A stretch of 64,000 nucleotides of DNA from Flavobacteriales bacterium (GTDB lineage Bacteria; Bacteroidota; Bacteroidia; Flavobacteriales; Flavobacteriaceae): contig WTJI01000055.1 in the NCBI GenBank assembly GCA_011524905.1, positions 1 through 64,000 of the forward strand, written 5' to 3'. Below, piece after piece: positions 8,162-17,612 of the stretch (its first letter is position 1; every line of letters begins with the position of its first letter). Under the pieces are notes generated by a model. That model did no database searches. It was not told where the DNA came from and saw only the letters and a program-made list of their open reading frames with translations. The translations under genes were made by a program, and so were the position numbers.

Positions 8162-10489
8162 TTAGTTTCCTTCATTGTTGAGGTGTTGGTCCAAGGCCAC
8201 TAGATCGGGGATGAGAACTTGTCGGGCTTTGCTACCCTCAAAGGGCCCTACGATCCCTGCAGCTTCCATTTGATCAATTATACGACCAGCACGATTGTAC
8301 CCAAGTTTTAGTTTGCGTTGAAGCAAAGAAGCAGATCCTTGTTGAGCCGTAACAATCACTTCTGCCGCTTCACGGAAGAGAGCATCTCGTTCCGAAGCGT
8401 CTATATCTAAGCTACTGCTACTGTCTTCACCCACATATTCAGGGAGCAGGTGAGCTTGGGCATATCCTTTTTGTGATCCCACATAGTGCGCGATCCGATC
8501 AACTTCAGGCGTATCGACAAATGCACACTGAATTCGAGTCAATTCATTGCCTTGGGTGTATAGCATATCACCACGGCCAATAAGTTGATCGGCACCACCA
8601 CTGTCTAGGATGGTACGGGAATCAATTTTTGAAGTAACTCGAAATGCAATTCTAGCAGGGAAATTGGCTTTTATAATTCCCGTGATGACATTTACAGAGG
8701 GGCGTTGGGTAGCTATAATCAAGTGAATCCCAACAGCTCTTGCCAGTTGCGCTAAGCGTGCTATGGGTGTTTCTACTTCTTTACCCGCTGTCATGATCAA
8801 ATCGGCAAATTCATCAACAACCAAAACGATATACGGCAAGAAGTTGTGTCCGTCGTTTGGGTTTAGTTTCCGTTCTTTAAACTTCTTGTTATATTCTTTC
8901 AGATTGCGACACAATGCGTTTTTGAGCAACTCATAACGATTGTCCATTTCAATACATAGAGAATTCAACGTATTGATAACCTTGCTGTTATCGGTAATTA
9001 TTGGTTCTTCAGAATCGGGAAGCTTAGCCAAATAATGTCGCTCTATCGTATTATAAATTGTCAATTCTACCTTTTTGGGATCAACCAATACAAATTTCAC
9101 TTCTGCGGGGTGTTTTTTGTACAAAAGGGAAGTAAGGACGGCATTGAGCCCTACAGATTTCCCTTGTCCAGTAGCACCTGCCATTAAAAGGTGTGGCATT
9201 TTGGTCAGGTCAACGACAAAGGTTTCATTACTGATATTTTTCCCTAAGGCAATAGGTAACTCCATCTCAGCTTTTTGAAATTTCTTAGAGGCAATTACCG
9301 AGCGCATGGAAACAATACTTGGTTTTTGATTGGGTACTTCGATCCCGATTGTCCCTTTTCCGGGAATGGGCGCGATGATTCGAATGCCAAGTGCCGCAAG
9401 TGAAAGCGCAATGTCATCCTCAAGGTTTTTGATTTTTGAAATTCGAATACCTGCTTCAGGTACAATCTCGTAGAGCGTAACGGTGGGACCTATTGTTGCC
9501 TTAATTTGTGCTATTCCAATTTTATAGTTCTTAAGGGTCTCAACAATTTTGTTCTTGTTGATTTCCAGTTCTTCTTGATTGATTGTTATCCCGGTATCTC
9601 CATAGTCCTTCAATAAATCAAGACCAGGTAAACGAAAGTTGCTCAATTCTAAGGTAGGATCAAAAAAACCATGCTTTTCAACCAATTCTCGGGCTAAATT
9701 ATCCGTTACGGCATCTTCTTCTTCCACGGCTTGTACTTCTACGGTAACCGTTTCCTTGTCAGTTGCCAATGGTTTTTCGGTTATTGGAGACGAATCAGCT
9801 ATTTGGGCGGCTTGAGTCTCTGTTGATGTGAAATCTACTGACAAGTCTGTTTCAGCCTTACTTGTTTGTGGGTTTTTTATGATCTCTTCATCGGTTTTGT
9901 TGGGAACAGATTTTGTTGCTGTCTTTCGATTTGAAAAATAGGATAGTACAACTTCTGGGGTTAATTTCCATCGAAGGACCAAAATCGCTAGTCCCATTAA
10001 AAAAAGGATCATCGTTAACCCCAACTTCCCAATATATGCTGTGCTAAAAGCGTGTATTTCGTAGCCCAAAGTTCCGCTCAGCAGGGGTGCAAAATCATAG
10101 AAAAAACCAAAAAACAAACTCGACCAAAGAATATGTATTAAACCCCATGACCAGCGATTGAGCAGTTTGTTTTTGGGTCGATCAAAAAAGAAACCCACTC
10201 CAGTTTGCATAACCAAATACGCCAAAATGAATGCGCCGAGACCAAAAAGTTGGTAAACGAAAAAATGGCTGATAAACGCCCCCACTTTATTAAAGATATT
10301 TTGTGGTACGACTTCCTGTTCAGTAAAGGCATTGAGGGTGCTTTGGTCTGCATCCCAATTAAAAAAGAAAGAAGTAAATGAAATACCCAACAGCAAGGCA
10401 AGAACAATCAGAAAGCCACCAAAAAGGATTTCTCTTTGTCTTTTTTTTAAGGGGGTTTTTGCTGTGGTTTGGGTTGTTTTACTGCTCAT
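8162..10489 (-). CDS. ftsK: DNA translocase FtsK/SpoIIIE
   Basis: This is a 775-residue septal DNA pump that clears and aligns chromosomes at division. The N-terminus has about four membrane segments (residues 20-180), then a low-complexity acidic linker, then the motor with Walker A GATGQGKSVG (around residues 435-445), Walker B VLVVDEFADL, and the C-terminal winged-helix gamma domain (LLQRKLKLGYNRAGRIIDQM). The start at 10489 was chosen because GAAGGAG lies just upstream of it; an ATG six codons earlier has no such site. It is first in a run with lolA, lptF/G and ribB. Confidence 0.95.
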   Translation of the reverse strand: MSSKTTQTTAKTPLKKRQREILFGGFLIVLALLLGISFTSFFFNWDADQSTLNAFTEQEVVPQNIFNKVGAFISHFFVYQLFGLGAFILAYLVMQTGVGFFFDRPKNKLLNRWSWGLIHILWSSLFFGFFYDFAPLLSGTLGYEIHAFSTAYIGKLGLTMILFLMGLAILVLRWKLTPEVVLSYFSNRKTATKSVPNKTDEEIIKNPQTSKAETDLSVDFTSTETQAAQIADSSPITEKPLATDKETVTVEVQAVEEEDAVTDNLARELVEKHGFFDPTLELSNFRLPGLDLLKDYGDTGITINQEELEINKNKIVETLKNYKIGIAQIKATIGPTVTLYEIVPEAGIRISKIKNLEDDIALSLAALGIRIIAPIPGKGTIGIEVPNQKPSIVSMRSVIASKKFQKAEMELPIALGKNISNETFVVDLTKMPHLLMAGATGQGKSVGLNAVLTSLLYKKHPAEVKFVLVDPKKVELTIYNTIERHYLAKLPDSEEPIITDNSKVINTLNSLCIEMDNRYELLKNALCRNLKEYNKKFKERKLNPNDGHNFLPYIVLVVDEFADLIMTAGKEVETPIARLAQLARAVGIHLIIATQRPSVNVITGIIKANFPARIAFRVTSKIDSRTILDSGGADQLIGRGDMLYTQGNELTRIQCAFVDTPEVDRIAHYVGSQKGYAQAHLLPEYVGEDSSSSLDIDASERDALFREAAEVIVTAQQGSASLLQRKLKLGYNRAGRIIDQMEAAGIVGPFEGSKARQVLIPDLVALDQHLNNEGN

Positions 10490-10532
10490 AGGCTCCTTCA
10501 CAAACAAAGGTAATCAAACCCAGCCAAAAGGG

Positions 10533-10558
10533 AAAAAAAATCCCCTCCGAGGAGGGGA
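10533..10558 (-). terminator. Rho-independent terminator after the ahpC-trx-DUF6952 operon
   Basis: On the minus strand a perfect palindrome, TCCCCTCCTCGGAGGGGA (10541-10558), is followed directly by eight T's (10533-10540). It lies just past the stop of the 84-residue protein and ahead of ftsK, so it separates the two operons. Confidence 0.9.
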
Positions 10559-10562
10559 ATGT

Positions 10563-10817
10563 TTAGTTGATTGAGTCTTGAACTCTTTTCATAAATGCGT
10601 TGAGGGCTTCCTTTTGTGTGTGCCCTTCTTCGATTAATTTTTGGACTTCCAGGGCGCCATAGAGATTGGAAATCATTTCACCCAGCACATCCAATTCTTC
10701 ATCCTTTATAGCACTGCTTTCAGTCAGGTTCTCAAGAGTCTCAAGAGTTTCGTTGACAAAATCCGCATCGTTTTCAGCGATGAATTGGGTGATGTGTTTA
10801 ATCAGCGGTAGCCGCAT
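10563..10817 (-). CDS. Small DUF6952-like protein
   Basis: This acidic, helical protein has 84 residues (start MRLPLIKHITQFI; a second ATG two codons earlier is possible). It resembles the short flavobacterial family DUF6952, found directly after thioredoxin and AhpC genes; EELDVLGEMISNLYGALEV is its most recognisable part. It has no cysteine, signal peptide or membrane segment. The function is unknown; the operon suggests a link to peroxide or thiol redox. It overlaps the 3' end of the thioredoxin gene by about 20 bases, so translation is probably coupled. Confidence 0.7.
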   Translation of the reverse strand: MRLPLIKHITQFIAENDADFVNETLETLENLTESSAIKDEELDVLGEMISNLYGALEVQKLIEEGHTQKEALNAFMKRVQDSIN

Positions 10818-11112
10818 CGACAAAAGATTTTAATAAGTCTGCTTTGTTGGTTTGCACTTGATCGCGGAGTATACCCTTTTTAAATGCTGCAAATGTGGGT
10901 AGGTTACTCACATCTGCTAAGGCACGGGCATCAGGATTTTTTTCTGCATCTACAAGAACAAATGGGATGCTTTCATTCTCACTTGCCATCTTCTTAAACT
11001 TTGGCTTCATTATGCGACAGTTGCCGCACCAGCCTGCAGAGTATTGCACTAGCACGGTCTCATTTTCATTGACAATCTCTTGGAGATTGGCTTCTCCTAG
11101 TTCAACTAACAT
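10798..11112 (-). CDS. Thioredoxin-family protein
   Basis: This single-domain thioredoxin has 104 residues and no signal peptide. The redox site is WCGNC at residues 28-32, differing from the classical WCGPC by Asn for Pro, which usually shifts redox potential and partner choice. The cis-Pro is in SNLPTFAAF. It lies 9 bases after ahpC on the same strand, so the natural inference is that it reduces that peroxiredoxin. Confidence 0.88.
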   Translation of the reverse strand: MLVELGEANLQEIVNENETVLVQYSAGWCGNCRIMKPKFKKMASENESIPFVLVDAEKNPDARALADVSNLPTFAAFKKGILRDQVQTNKADLLKSFVDAATAD

Positions 11113-11121
11113 ATTGACAAT

Positions 11122-11760
11122 TTAGTTTTTGCTCAAGTATTCAGCAACGCCTTTACTGCTTCCTTTCATGGCTTCTTTTCCTTCTTCCCAGTTGGCTGGG
11201 CATACTTCACCATGGGTTTGATTATGGGTTAAAGCATCGATAATACGTAAGTACTCGTGGACATTTCGGCCAATGGGCATGTTGTTAATTCCTTCGTGAT
11301 ACACAACCCCTTCTTCATCTAGAATGTAGGTTGCTCGGAAAGAAACATTATCACCATCCATCAAAACGGTACCACTCTCTTCATCATATTGCTCGTTAGT
11401 TCCATCTAAGATACCAAGCAAACCAGATAGATTTCTATTGCTATCCGCTAAAAGATTATAAGTAATACCTTCAATACCGCCGTTATCTTTGTGGGTATTT
11501 AACCAGGCAAAATGAACTTCTGCTGTGTCACAAGAAGCACCAATAACTATGGTGTTGCGTTTTTCAAATTCAGGTAAAGCTTCCTGGAAAGCATGAAGTT
11601 CTGTCGGACATACGTAAGTAAAGTCTTTTGGGTACCAAAACAACAATACCTTCTTTTTGTTTTTTACAGCTTCTTCAAATACATTAACTTGAATGGTGTC
11701 GCCCATTTCGTTCATGGCATTGACACTCAAATCGGGGAATTTTTTTCCAACTATAGACAT
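11122..11760 (-). CDS. Peroxiredoxin, AhpC/TSA family (typical 2-Cys)
   Basis: This 212-residue enzyme reduces hydrogen peroxide and organic peroxides. The peroxidatic Cys51 is in TYVCPTELHAF and the resolving Cys187 is in GEVCPANW near the C-terminus, so this is a 2-Cys enzyme that should work as an obligate dimer. No AhpF is nearby; instead a thioredoxin follows 9 bases later and is the likely reductant. A promoter with TAGTTTTA as -7-like element may lie around 11790, but no good -33 box was found. Confidence 0.92.
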   Translation of the reverse strand: MSIVGKKFPDLSVNAMNEMGDTIQVNVFEEAVKNKKKVLLFWYPKDFTYVCPTELHAFQEALPEFEKRNTIVIGASCDTAEVHFAWLNTHKDNGGIEGITYNLLADSNRNLSGLLGILDGTNEQYDEESGTVLMDGDNVSFRATYILDEEGVVYHEGINNMPIGRNVHEYLRIIDALTHNQTHGEVCPANWEEGKEAMKGSSKGVAEYLSKN

Positions 11761-11888
11761 AATGCAATTTTTAGTTTTATTGTCACTGTAAAACTAGTCT
11801 TTTTCGATGGTCTCGAACGCGAATCAAATTGAATTATATTATAAGTAAATAATTCAACCTTATACTAGCCGTCAGATAGCAAGGTATA

Positions 11889-13322
11889 TCAAGCTTTTAG
11901 GGTCTTGATTTTGATATGAAGTGCGGCAAATAACAAAGTCATAAAAGGGGAGAGCCAGTTAAAAATAGCATAAAATAAGTATTCACCCACACCAACGCCA
12001 AGTACCCCAGATTGGTAAGCACCACATGTATTCCATGGAATAAGTACGGAAGTAACCGTGCCAGAATCTTCAAGTGTCCGGCTCAAATTTTCTGGTGCTA
12101 AGCCACGTTTAGCGTAGGCTTTTTGAAACATTTTTCCCGGAATCACTATAGACAAATATTGATCTGAAGCCGTGATATTTATGGTCAAGCAAGAAGCTAC
12201 AGTGCTGGCGAAAAGTTGGAGGGTGGACTTGGCCCAATTTAAAAGTGCTTGACTGATGGTTTGTAAAGCACCAATGGCATCCATGATTCCTCCAAATACC
12301 ATCGCACAAATGATGAGCCAAACCGTACCTAGCATCCCCTGCATTCCTCCAGAAGAAAACAATTCACTCAAAATAGGATTTTCTGTAGGAATTTGAGTAG
12401 TTACCGTTATCGCATCCATCAAAGTTCGATATGCCAATGCGCTGGTTAGTGTTGCACTTCCTGAGAGTTCAAGTAAAAGCGGTTGTTGAAAGAAATAAGC
12501 TACGACAGCGCCTAGTATCGTTCCCACAAAAAGTGCCACCAAAGGCGGTGCTTTTTTGACAATCAAAACAATGACCAGCAACGGCACCAAAAAAAGACTC
12601 CAATGAATTTGGAATTGAAGCTCTATAGCACGTAGTAAATTGGTTGTATCAGAGCTGCCGCTGACAGACTGGGTTAGCCCTAAAACGATAAACACCAGTA
12701 ATGTTACTACAATACTGGGGATGGTGGTTAGGGTCATATAACGAATATGGGTAAATAAATCTCCTCCAGCCATCGCGGGTGCTAAATTGGTCGTATCGCT
12801 TAACGGGGATAACTTGTCACCAAAATAAGCCCCCGAAATCACTGCACCTGCAATCATTCCAGCAGGAAGCCCCAAGGCTTTTCCGATTCCTATCAGGGCG
12901 ATACCCACCGTTGCCGAGGTAGTCCAACTACTGCCTGTAGCAATAGATATCACAGCACAAATAATAATACATGAAGGAAGAAAAATGGTCGGATGCAATA
13001 GTTGTAAACCATAATAAATCATCGCTGGAATAATACCACTGACCAACCAAGTACCAGCTAAAGCCCCGACAAACAATAAAATCAAGATAGCGCCTGTTAC
13101 CGATTTGAGATTATCAGCTACTTTTTCTAACATCAGCTTGTAAGTGGTCTGATTTGCAAAACCAACTACAGCAGCAACAGCCCCTCCAACTAAAAGTATA
13201 AATTGATTGGAACCGCCTAAAGCATCGTCTCCAAAAACCCCCACATTTACAGCCAATAAGACAACAAGAATCAATAATGGAATCAGGGCTCGGGATAAGG
13301 GAAGCTGTGTTTGGCTTTTCAT
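11889..13322 (-). CDS. NhaC-family Na+/H+ antiporter
   Basis: This 477-residue inner-membrane protein has about eleven hydrophobic segments. ATGSSWTTSATVGIALIGIG, SGAYFGDKLSPLSDTTNLAP and the C-terminal LEDSGTVTSVLIPWNTCGAY are the conserved blocks of the NhaC family, including the buried SPLSDTTN stretch. It would expel Na+ in exchange for protons, as expected for a marine bacterium. The gene is followed upstream by a small K+ channel gene 4 bases away, so both are likely cotranscribed for ion homeostasis. An exchange other than Na+/H+ (for example malate/lactate) is possible within the family. Confidence 0.88.
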   Translation of the reverse strand: MKSQTQLPLSRALIPLLILVVLLAVNVGVFGDDALGGSNQFILLVGGAVAAVVGFANQTTYKLMLEKVADNLKSVTGAILILLFVGALAGTWLVSGIIPAMIYYGLQLLHPTIFLPSCIIICAVISIATGSSWTTSATVGIALIGIGKALGLPAGMIAGAVISGAYFGDKLSPLSDTTNLAPAMAGGDLFTHIRYMTLTTIPSIVVTLLVFIVLGLTQSVSGSSDTTNLLRAIELQFQIHWSLFLVPLLVIVLIVKKAPPLVALFVGTILGAVVAYFFQQPLLLELSGSATLTSALAYRTLMDAITVTTQIPTENPILSELFSSGGMQGMLGTVWLIICAMVFGGIMDAIGALQTISQALLNWAKSTLQLFASTVASCLTINITASDQYLSIVIPGKMFQKAYAKRGLAPENLSRTLEDSGTVTSVLIPWNTCGAYQSGVLGVGVGEYLFYAIFNWLSPFMTLLFAALHIKIKTLKA

Positions 13323-13326
13323 AGGT

Positions 13327-13668
13327 TTACTTTGATGGGGTAATGATACAACATTTATTTTTTTTGTTGCGTGGGGGCTTTGTTTTGTAATGCTTATAAA
13401 CGGTATCGATAAATCCCAAAATTATTCCAATCCCAATTAAAATATACAAGATGGTAAATAGTTTCCCCAATGTGGTTTGGGGAGAAAAATCCCCATACCC
13501 AATTGTAGTCAAAGTAATAATAGAAAAATAAAAAGAATCAAGCCAAGACCAACCTTCAACATAATGGTACACAGTAGTGCCAATAATCAAAATGACCACA
13601 GTTACACGGAGAAGCCGTTGGTATTCACGGTCCTTCAAAAATGATAATAAATTGTCAAAAAAGTACAT
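13327..13668 (-). CDS. Two-helix potassium channel subunit
   Basis: This 113-residue protein has two membrane helices (about residues 20-38 and 68-90) around a pore loop with the selectivity filter TTIGYGD at residues 54-60. It belongs to the Ion_trans_2 group and should assemble as a tetramer in the inner membrane. No RCK/TrkA-N regulatory domain follows; the tail is short and basic. Pairing with the NhaC antiporter (4 bases apart) suggests a shared role in salt or membrane-potential balance. Confidence 0.88.
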   Translation of the reverse strand: MYFFDNLLSFLKDREYQRLLRVTVVILIIGTTVYHYVEGWSWLDSFYFSIITLTTIGYGDFSPQTTLGKLFTILYILIGIGIILGFIDTVYKHYKTKPPRNKKNKCCIITPSK

Positions 13669-13771
13669 TTGTAAGATACTGAGTAGTGTATTTGTTGGTA
13701 ACGCTTTTGAATTTTTAAAATAACACCATTTTTAAATTCTGACAAATCCTGTTAATAAGCCATAACATTTG

Positions 13772-13779
13772 TATTTTTG
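13772..13779 (+). promoter_or_regulatory. Possible -7 element for lpd
   Basis: TATTTTTG fits the Bacteroidota -7 consensus TAnnTTTG and ends 18 bases before the lpd ATG. No good TTTG was found at the -33 distance, so this is tentative. Confidence 0.3.
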
Positions 13780-13797
13780 ACTGATAAAAACCAAAAT

Positions 13798-15198
13798 ATG
13801 AATGCTTTTGACCTTGTAGTAATTGGATCAGGCCCTGGGGGCTACGTAGCTGCTATTCGAGCAGCACAGCTGGGCCTTAAAACCGCATTGATTGAAAAAT
13901 ACAACACCCTTGGTGGGACTTGTTTGAATGTGGGCTGTATCCCATCAAAATCCCTCTTAGATTCGTCTCATCACTACGAAGATGCAATTAAGCATTTTGA
14001 TACACACGGCATTGAAATTCCTGGTGAGATTAAGGTCAATTTGGAAAAAATGATTGATCGCAAACGAAAGGTAGTGGAACAAACCACGCAGGGAATCAAT
14101 TTTCTGATGGAGAAAAACAAGATTCAAGTTTTTGAAGGCCTGGGACGTTTTTTAGATGCTACACATGTTGAAGTACTTGGAAAAGAAAAACAAACTTTAG
14201 AAGCTAAAAATATAATAATTGCCACAGGCTCCAAGCCCGCCACACTCCCGTTTATTCAAGTTGATAAAGAACGTATTATTACTTCTACAGAAGCCCTTGA
14301 ACTCAAAGAAATACCAAAGCATTTGATCGTTATTGGTGGGGGCGTGATTGGTTTAGAATTGGGTCAAGTTTATCGGCGTTTGGGAGCCGATGTTTCGGTT
14401 ATTGAATATGCAGACCGAATTGCGCCTGTAATGGATAGTGCTGTTTCCAAAGAGCTACAAAAAGTATTGAAAAAGCAAGGCGTAAAGTTCTACACCTCTC
14501 ACGGGGTGAATGCGGTCGATCGAAAGAAAGACCAAGTTATAGTTACTGCCACAGATAAAAAAGGTAACGAAGTCCAGTTTAAAGGAGATTATTGTCTGGT
14601 CTCTGTGGGGCGTAAACCCTTTACTGAAGGCTTACAGTTGGAAGCTGCTGGCGTTCAGCTTAACGAACGTGGGCAGATTGTGGTCAATGAGCAGTTGCAA
14701 ACCACCGTTCCCAATATTTATGCCATTGGCGATGTCGTTCGTGGGGCGATGCTTGCCCACAAGGCCGAGGAAGAAGGCGTAATGGTGGCTGAGGAATTAG
14801 CAGGACAACATCCCCATATTGATTACAATCTCATTCCCAATGTGATTTACACCTGGCCAGAAGTGGCATCTGTGGGAAAAACAGAAGAGGAACTCAAAGC
14901 GGCGAACGTGGCCTACAAAAAAGGTCAATTTCCAATGCGAGCCTTAGGTCGTGCCCGTGCCAGTATGGATACTGATGGATTTGTCAAAATCTTGGCTGCC
15001 GCTGAAACCGATGAAGTTTTGGGGGTTCACATGGTCGGCGCTCGTGCCGCTGATCTGATTGCAGAAGCGGTAACCGCTATGGAATTCCGCGCTTCGGCAG
15101 AAGATATCGCCCGTATGAGTCATTCGCACCCTACTTATGCCGAGGCTGTCAAAGAAGCTGCACTGGCAGCTACTGAAGACAGGGCATTGCATATGTAA
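13798..15198 (+). CDS. lpd: Dihydrolipoyl dehydrogenase (E3)
   Basis: This 466-residue FAD/NAD flavoenzyme reoxidises dihydrolipoamide of the pyruvate and 2-oxoglutarate dehydrogenase complexes. The FAD site is GSGPGGYVAA (residues 11-20), the redox disulfide is Cys42-Cys47 in GGTCLNVGC, the NAD site is GGGVIGLELG, and the C-terminal base is in HSHPTYAEA. The ATG at 13798 was chosen because only a TTG occurs upstream in frame. It stands alone, with no E1/E2 genes nearby, as often in this phylum. Confidence 0.95.
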   Translation: MNAFDLVVIGSGPGGYVAAIRAAQLGLKTALIEKYNTLGGTCLNVGCIPSKSLLDSSHHYEDAIKHFDTHGIEIPGEIKVNLEKMIDRKRKVVEQTTQGINFLMEKNKIQVFEGLGRFLDATHVEVLGKEKQTLEAKNIIIATGSKPATLPFIQVDKERIITSTEALELKEIPKHLIVIGGGVIGLELGQVYRRLGADVSVIEYADRIAPVMDSAVSKELQKVLKKQGVKFYTSHGVNAVDRKKDQVIVTATDKKGNEVQFKGDYCLVSVGRKPFTEGLQLEAAGVQLNERGQIVVNEQLQTTVPNIYAIGDVVRGAMLAHKAEEEGVMVAEELAGQHPHIDYNLIPNVIYTWPEVASVGKTEEELKAANVAYKKGQFPMRALGRARASMDTDGFVKILAAAETDEVLGVHMVGARAADLIAEAVTAMEFRASAEDIARMSHSHPTYAEAVKEAALAATEDRALHM

Positions 15199-15276
15199 AC
15201 CACACAAGACTATTCATTTAACGGGTCTTTTCTTTGCTCATTAAGGTACTTCTACCGTTCTTACAGTAGCTTTACC

Positions 15277-16554
15277 CTATAGTGCTGCCATTTTATTTCG
15301 AATCGCTTCCAAAGCCAGTTGACCCATACTTCCCACATGCTGGTGATCCAACACCCGATTGGGTTGATAACTTCCATCTGCAACTGCTTTTGCCATTTGC
15401 TGATAGGCAGTGCGAAATGGCATCCCCGCTTTGACCCATTCGTTAAGTGTATCAACAGTAAACAATGGATCGTATTGCGGGTGCTCTAGTATGCCATCCC
15501 GTATTTGGATTTGTTCGATACTGTGATGAAAGATATCCAGGCAGGTATTGATTTCCGCAACCGCATTTAACAGTGGGGCTTTAGCCAGTTGTAGATCACG
15601 ATGATAGCCAGCAGGTAAGTTGGTTGTCAGTTGCGCTAGATTTTGGGGCAAGGCTTGCAGCATATTGCATTTACCACGAATCAATTCGAAGACGTCGGGA
15701 TTTTTTTTGTGGGGCATAATTGAAGAACCAGTAGTCAGGCTATCTGGAAATTGAATAAATTGAAATTCTTGCCCCATATACAAACACACATCCATAGCCA
15801 TTTTTGCCAATGTTGCGGCAAGCCCCCCAATGGCCATGGCCGTCACTTTTTCGACTTTACCGCGACCCATTTGTGCAGCTACAACATTGTATTTAAGGGT
15901 GGCAAAGCCCAAGTCACGAGTGGTCATTTCCCGATCAATAGGGAAAGAAGAACCAAAACCAGCTGCACTGCCCAATGGGTTTTGATCCACCAAGCCATAG
16001 GCTGTTCTTATCAACATCCGGTCGTCGATAAGACTCTCCGCATAGGCAGCAAACCACAACCCAAATGAGGATGGCATTGCTACTTGCATATGGGTATAAC
16101 CTGGCATCAATTTGTTTTGATGGGTTTCGGCCAACTGCAGAAGTAAATCAAAAAGTGTCATTACTTTTTGTTCTATGTTTTCCAAGGCATTTTTTAAATA
16201 CAATTGTAGCGCCACCAAAACTTGGTCATTCCGTGACCGTGCCGTGTGTATCTTTTTACCCAAATCCCCTAGTTTTTCGACCAAGAGGTATTCAATTTTT
16301 GAATGCATGTCTTCAAAGGCATCTTCTATCGTAAAGGTTCCGTTTTCAGCTGTTTTTTGAATAGTTGCTAAAGCATCTACCAATTGGACCACTTCCTCAT
16401 TTGTAAGCAGGCCAATCTTTCCTAACATTTTGGCATGTGCCATGGAAGCTTGACAATCATAAGCGGCCAAGTGTAAGTCTATTTCTCGGTCATTACCTAC
16501 TGTAAATGCTTCAATTTTTTCGTCGATAGGGATATCTTTTTGCCAGAGTTTCAT
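15277..16554 (-). CDS. argH: Argininosuccinate lyase
   Basis: This 425-residue enzyme cleaves argininosuccinate to arginine and fumarate, the last step of arginine synthesis. The fumarase/aspartase signature GSSIMPHKKNPD (about residue 280), with its flexible catalytic serine loop, and TARSRNDQV identify it. It is last in the nine-gene arginine operon; its ATG overlaps the argE stop by 4 bases. Confidence 0.96.
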   Translation of the reverse strand: MKLWQKDIPIDEKIEAFTVGNDREIDLHLAAYDCQASMAHAKMLGKIGLLTNEEVVQLVDALATIQKTAENGTFTIEDAFEDMHSKIEYLLVEKLGDLGKKIHTARSRNDQVLVALQLYLKNALENIEQKVMTLFDLLLQLAETHQNKLMPGYTHMQVAMPSSFGLWFAAYAESLIDDRMLIRTAYGLVDQNPLGSAAGFGSSFPIDREMTTRDLGFATLKYNVVAAQMGRGKVEKVTAMAIGGLAATLAKMAMDVCLYMGQEFQFIQFPDSLTTGSSIMPHKKNPDVFELIRGKCNMLQALPQNLAQLTTNLPAGYHRDLQLAKAPLLNAVAEINTCLDIFHHSIEQIQIRDGILEHPQYDPLFTVDTLNEWVKAGMPFRTAYQQMAKAVADGSYQPNRVLDHQHVGSMGQLALEAIRNKMAAL

Positions 16555-17612
16555 GAAATTAAATATTGGTTCAACAATGCGATGTAAAGCGAAATAGCTT
16601 CTTCTATTTCATGTGTAAAAATAAATTCATCTGCCGAATGGGAGCGTGTTGAATCCCCAGGACCCATTTTGAGAGAAGGACACTGAAGTGCTGCTTGATC
16701 CGATAGTGTTGGCGACCCATAGGTGCTGCGTCCCAGTTGGATACCTGCTTGAACCAACGGATGTGTTGCAGATATACTAGATGAGGTTAGGTGTAATGAA
16801 CGGGGTGTCAGGGTACAGGGGGCTTCTTTTTGGAGCAGTGCAGCCAGTTCTACATTGCTGTATTGATCATTGACTCGAACATCCACAACCAGCTTAACTT
16901 GCGCAGGGACTACATTGTGTTGTGATCCTGCTGATACTTGGGTGACGGTCATTTTTACCGGCCCCAAGACTGCAGACGCCCGATCGAATTGATAGTTTGC
17001 AAACCATTCCAGCACGCTGGGGAGTTTCATGATTGGATTATCCGAATTAGGATGAGCAGCATGACTTGGGGTTCCCTCGATCAAGCCGTCAAAAACCAAT
17101 AAACCCTTTTCGGCTATAGCCATTTGCATTTGGGTTGGTTCTCCTACCAGGGCTAAATCTATGGGAGGGAGTTGATCCAAAATTCCGCGTAAGCTTTTGG
17201 GTCCCGCTGTTTCTTCCTCTACCGAGGCTACATACAGCAAATTGTGTGAAAGATTTTTGGCGGCATAAAAGTGAGTGAATGCGGCCAGTAATGACACCAG
17301 TGCCCCTCCAGCATCGTTACTACCCAATCCGTATAGCTTGCCATCTTCTATTTTTGGGGAAAAGGGATCTCGGGTGTATGCCTTATTGGGGGTAACGGTG
17401 TCATGATGGGAATTGAGCAATAAGGTGGGCTTGTTCGGATCAAAATTTAAATTCGTCGCCCACACGGTATGACCAATGTCTTGAAAATCGATCTGATGCT
17501 CCTTGCACCAGTTTTTTAAATGCAAGGCAGTCCCGCCTTCTTGACCTGAATATGATTCAGTAGCAATGAGTTGTTGCAGCAGGTTTAGGCTGTCCTTGTA
17601 GAGGGTATTCAT
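16551..17612 (-). CDS. argE: M20 deacylase of the arginine pathway (N-acyl-citrulline/ornithine deacylase)
   Basis: This 353-residue M20 metallopeptidase-fold enzyme has the two-zinc ligands visible in NSHHDTV, SNDAGG and SVEEETAGP, and a C-terminal ligand region near GDSTRSHSADE. In this operon it follows an N-acylornithine-type carbamoyltransferase, so its substrate is most likely N-acylcitrulline rather than N-acetylornithine; the acyl group may be succinyl (see ArgF'). It abuts argB and overlaps argH by 4 bases. Confidence 0.88.
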   Translation of the reverse strand: MNTLYKDSLNLLQQLIATESYSGQEGGTALHLKNWCKEHQIDFQDIGHTVWATNLNFDPNKPTLLLNSHHDTVTPNKAYTRDPFSPKIEDGKLYGLGSNDAGGALVSLLAAFTHFYAAKNLSHNLLYVASVEEETAGPKSLRGILDQLPPIDLALVGEPTQMQMAIAEKGLLVFDGLIEGTPSHAAHPNSDNPIMKLPSVLEWFANYQFDRASAVLGPVKMTVTQVSAGSQHNVVPAQVKLVVDVRVNDQYSNVELAALLQKEAPCTLTPRSLHLTSSSISATHPLVQAGIQLGRSTYGSPTLSDQAALQCPSLKMGPGDSTRSHSADEFIFTHEIEEAISLYIALLNQYLIS

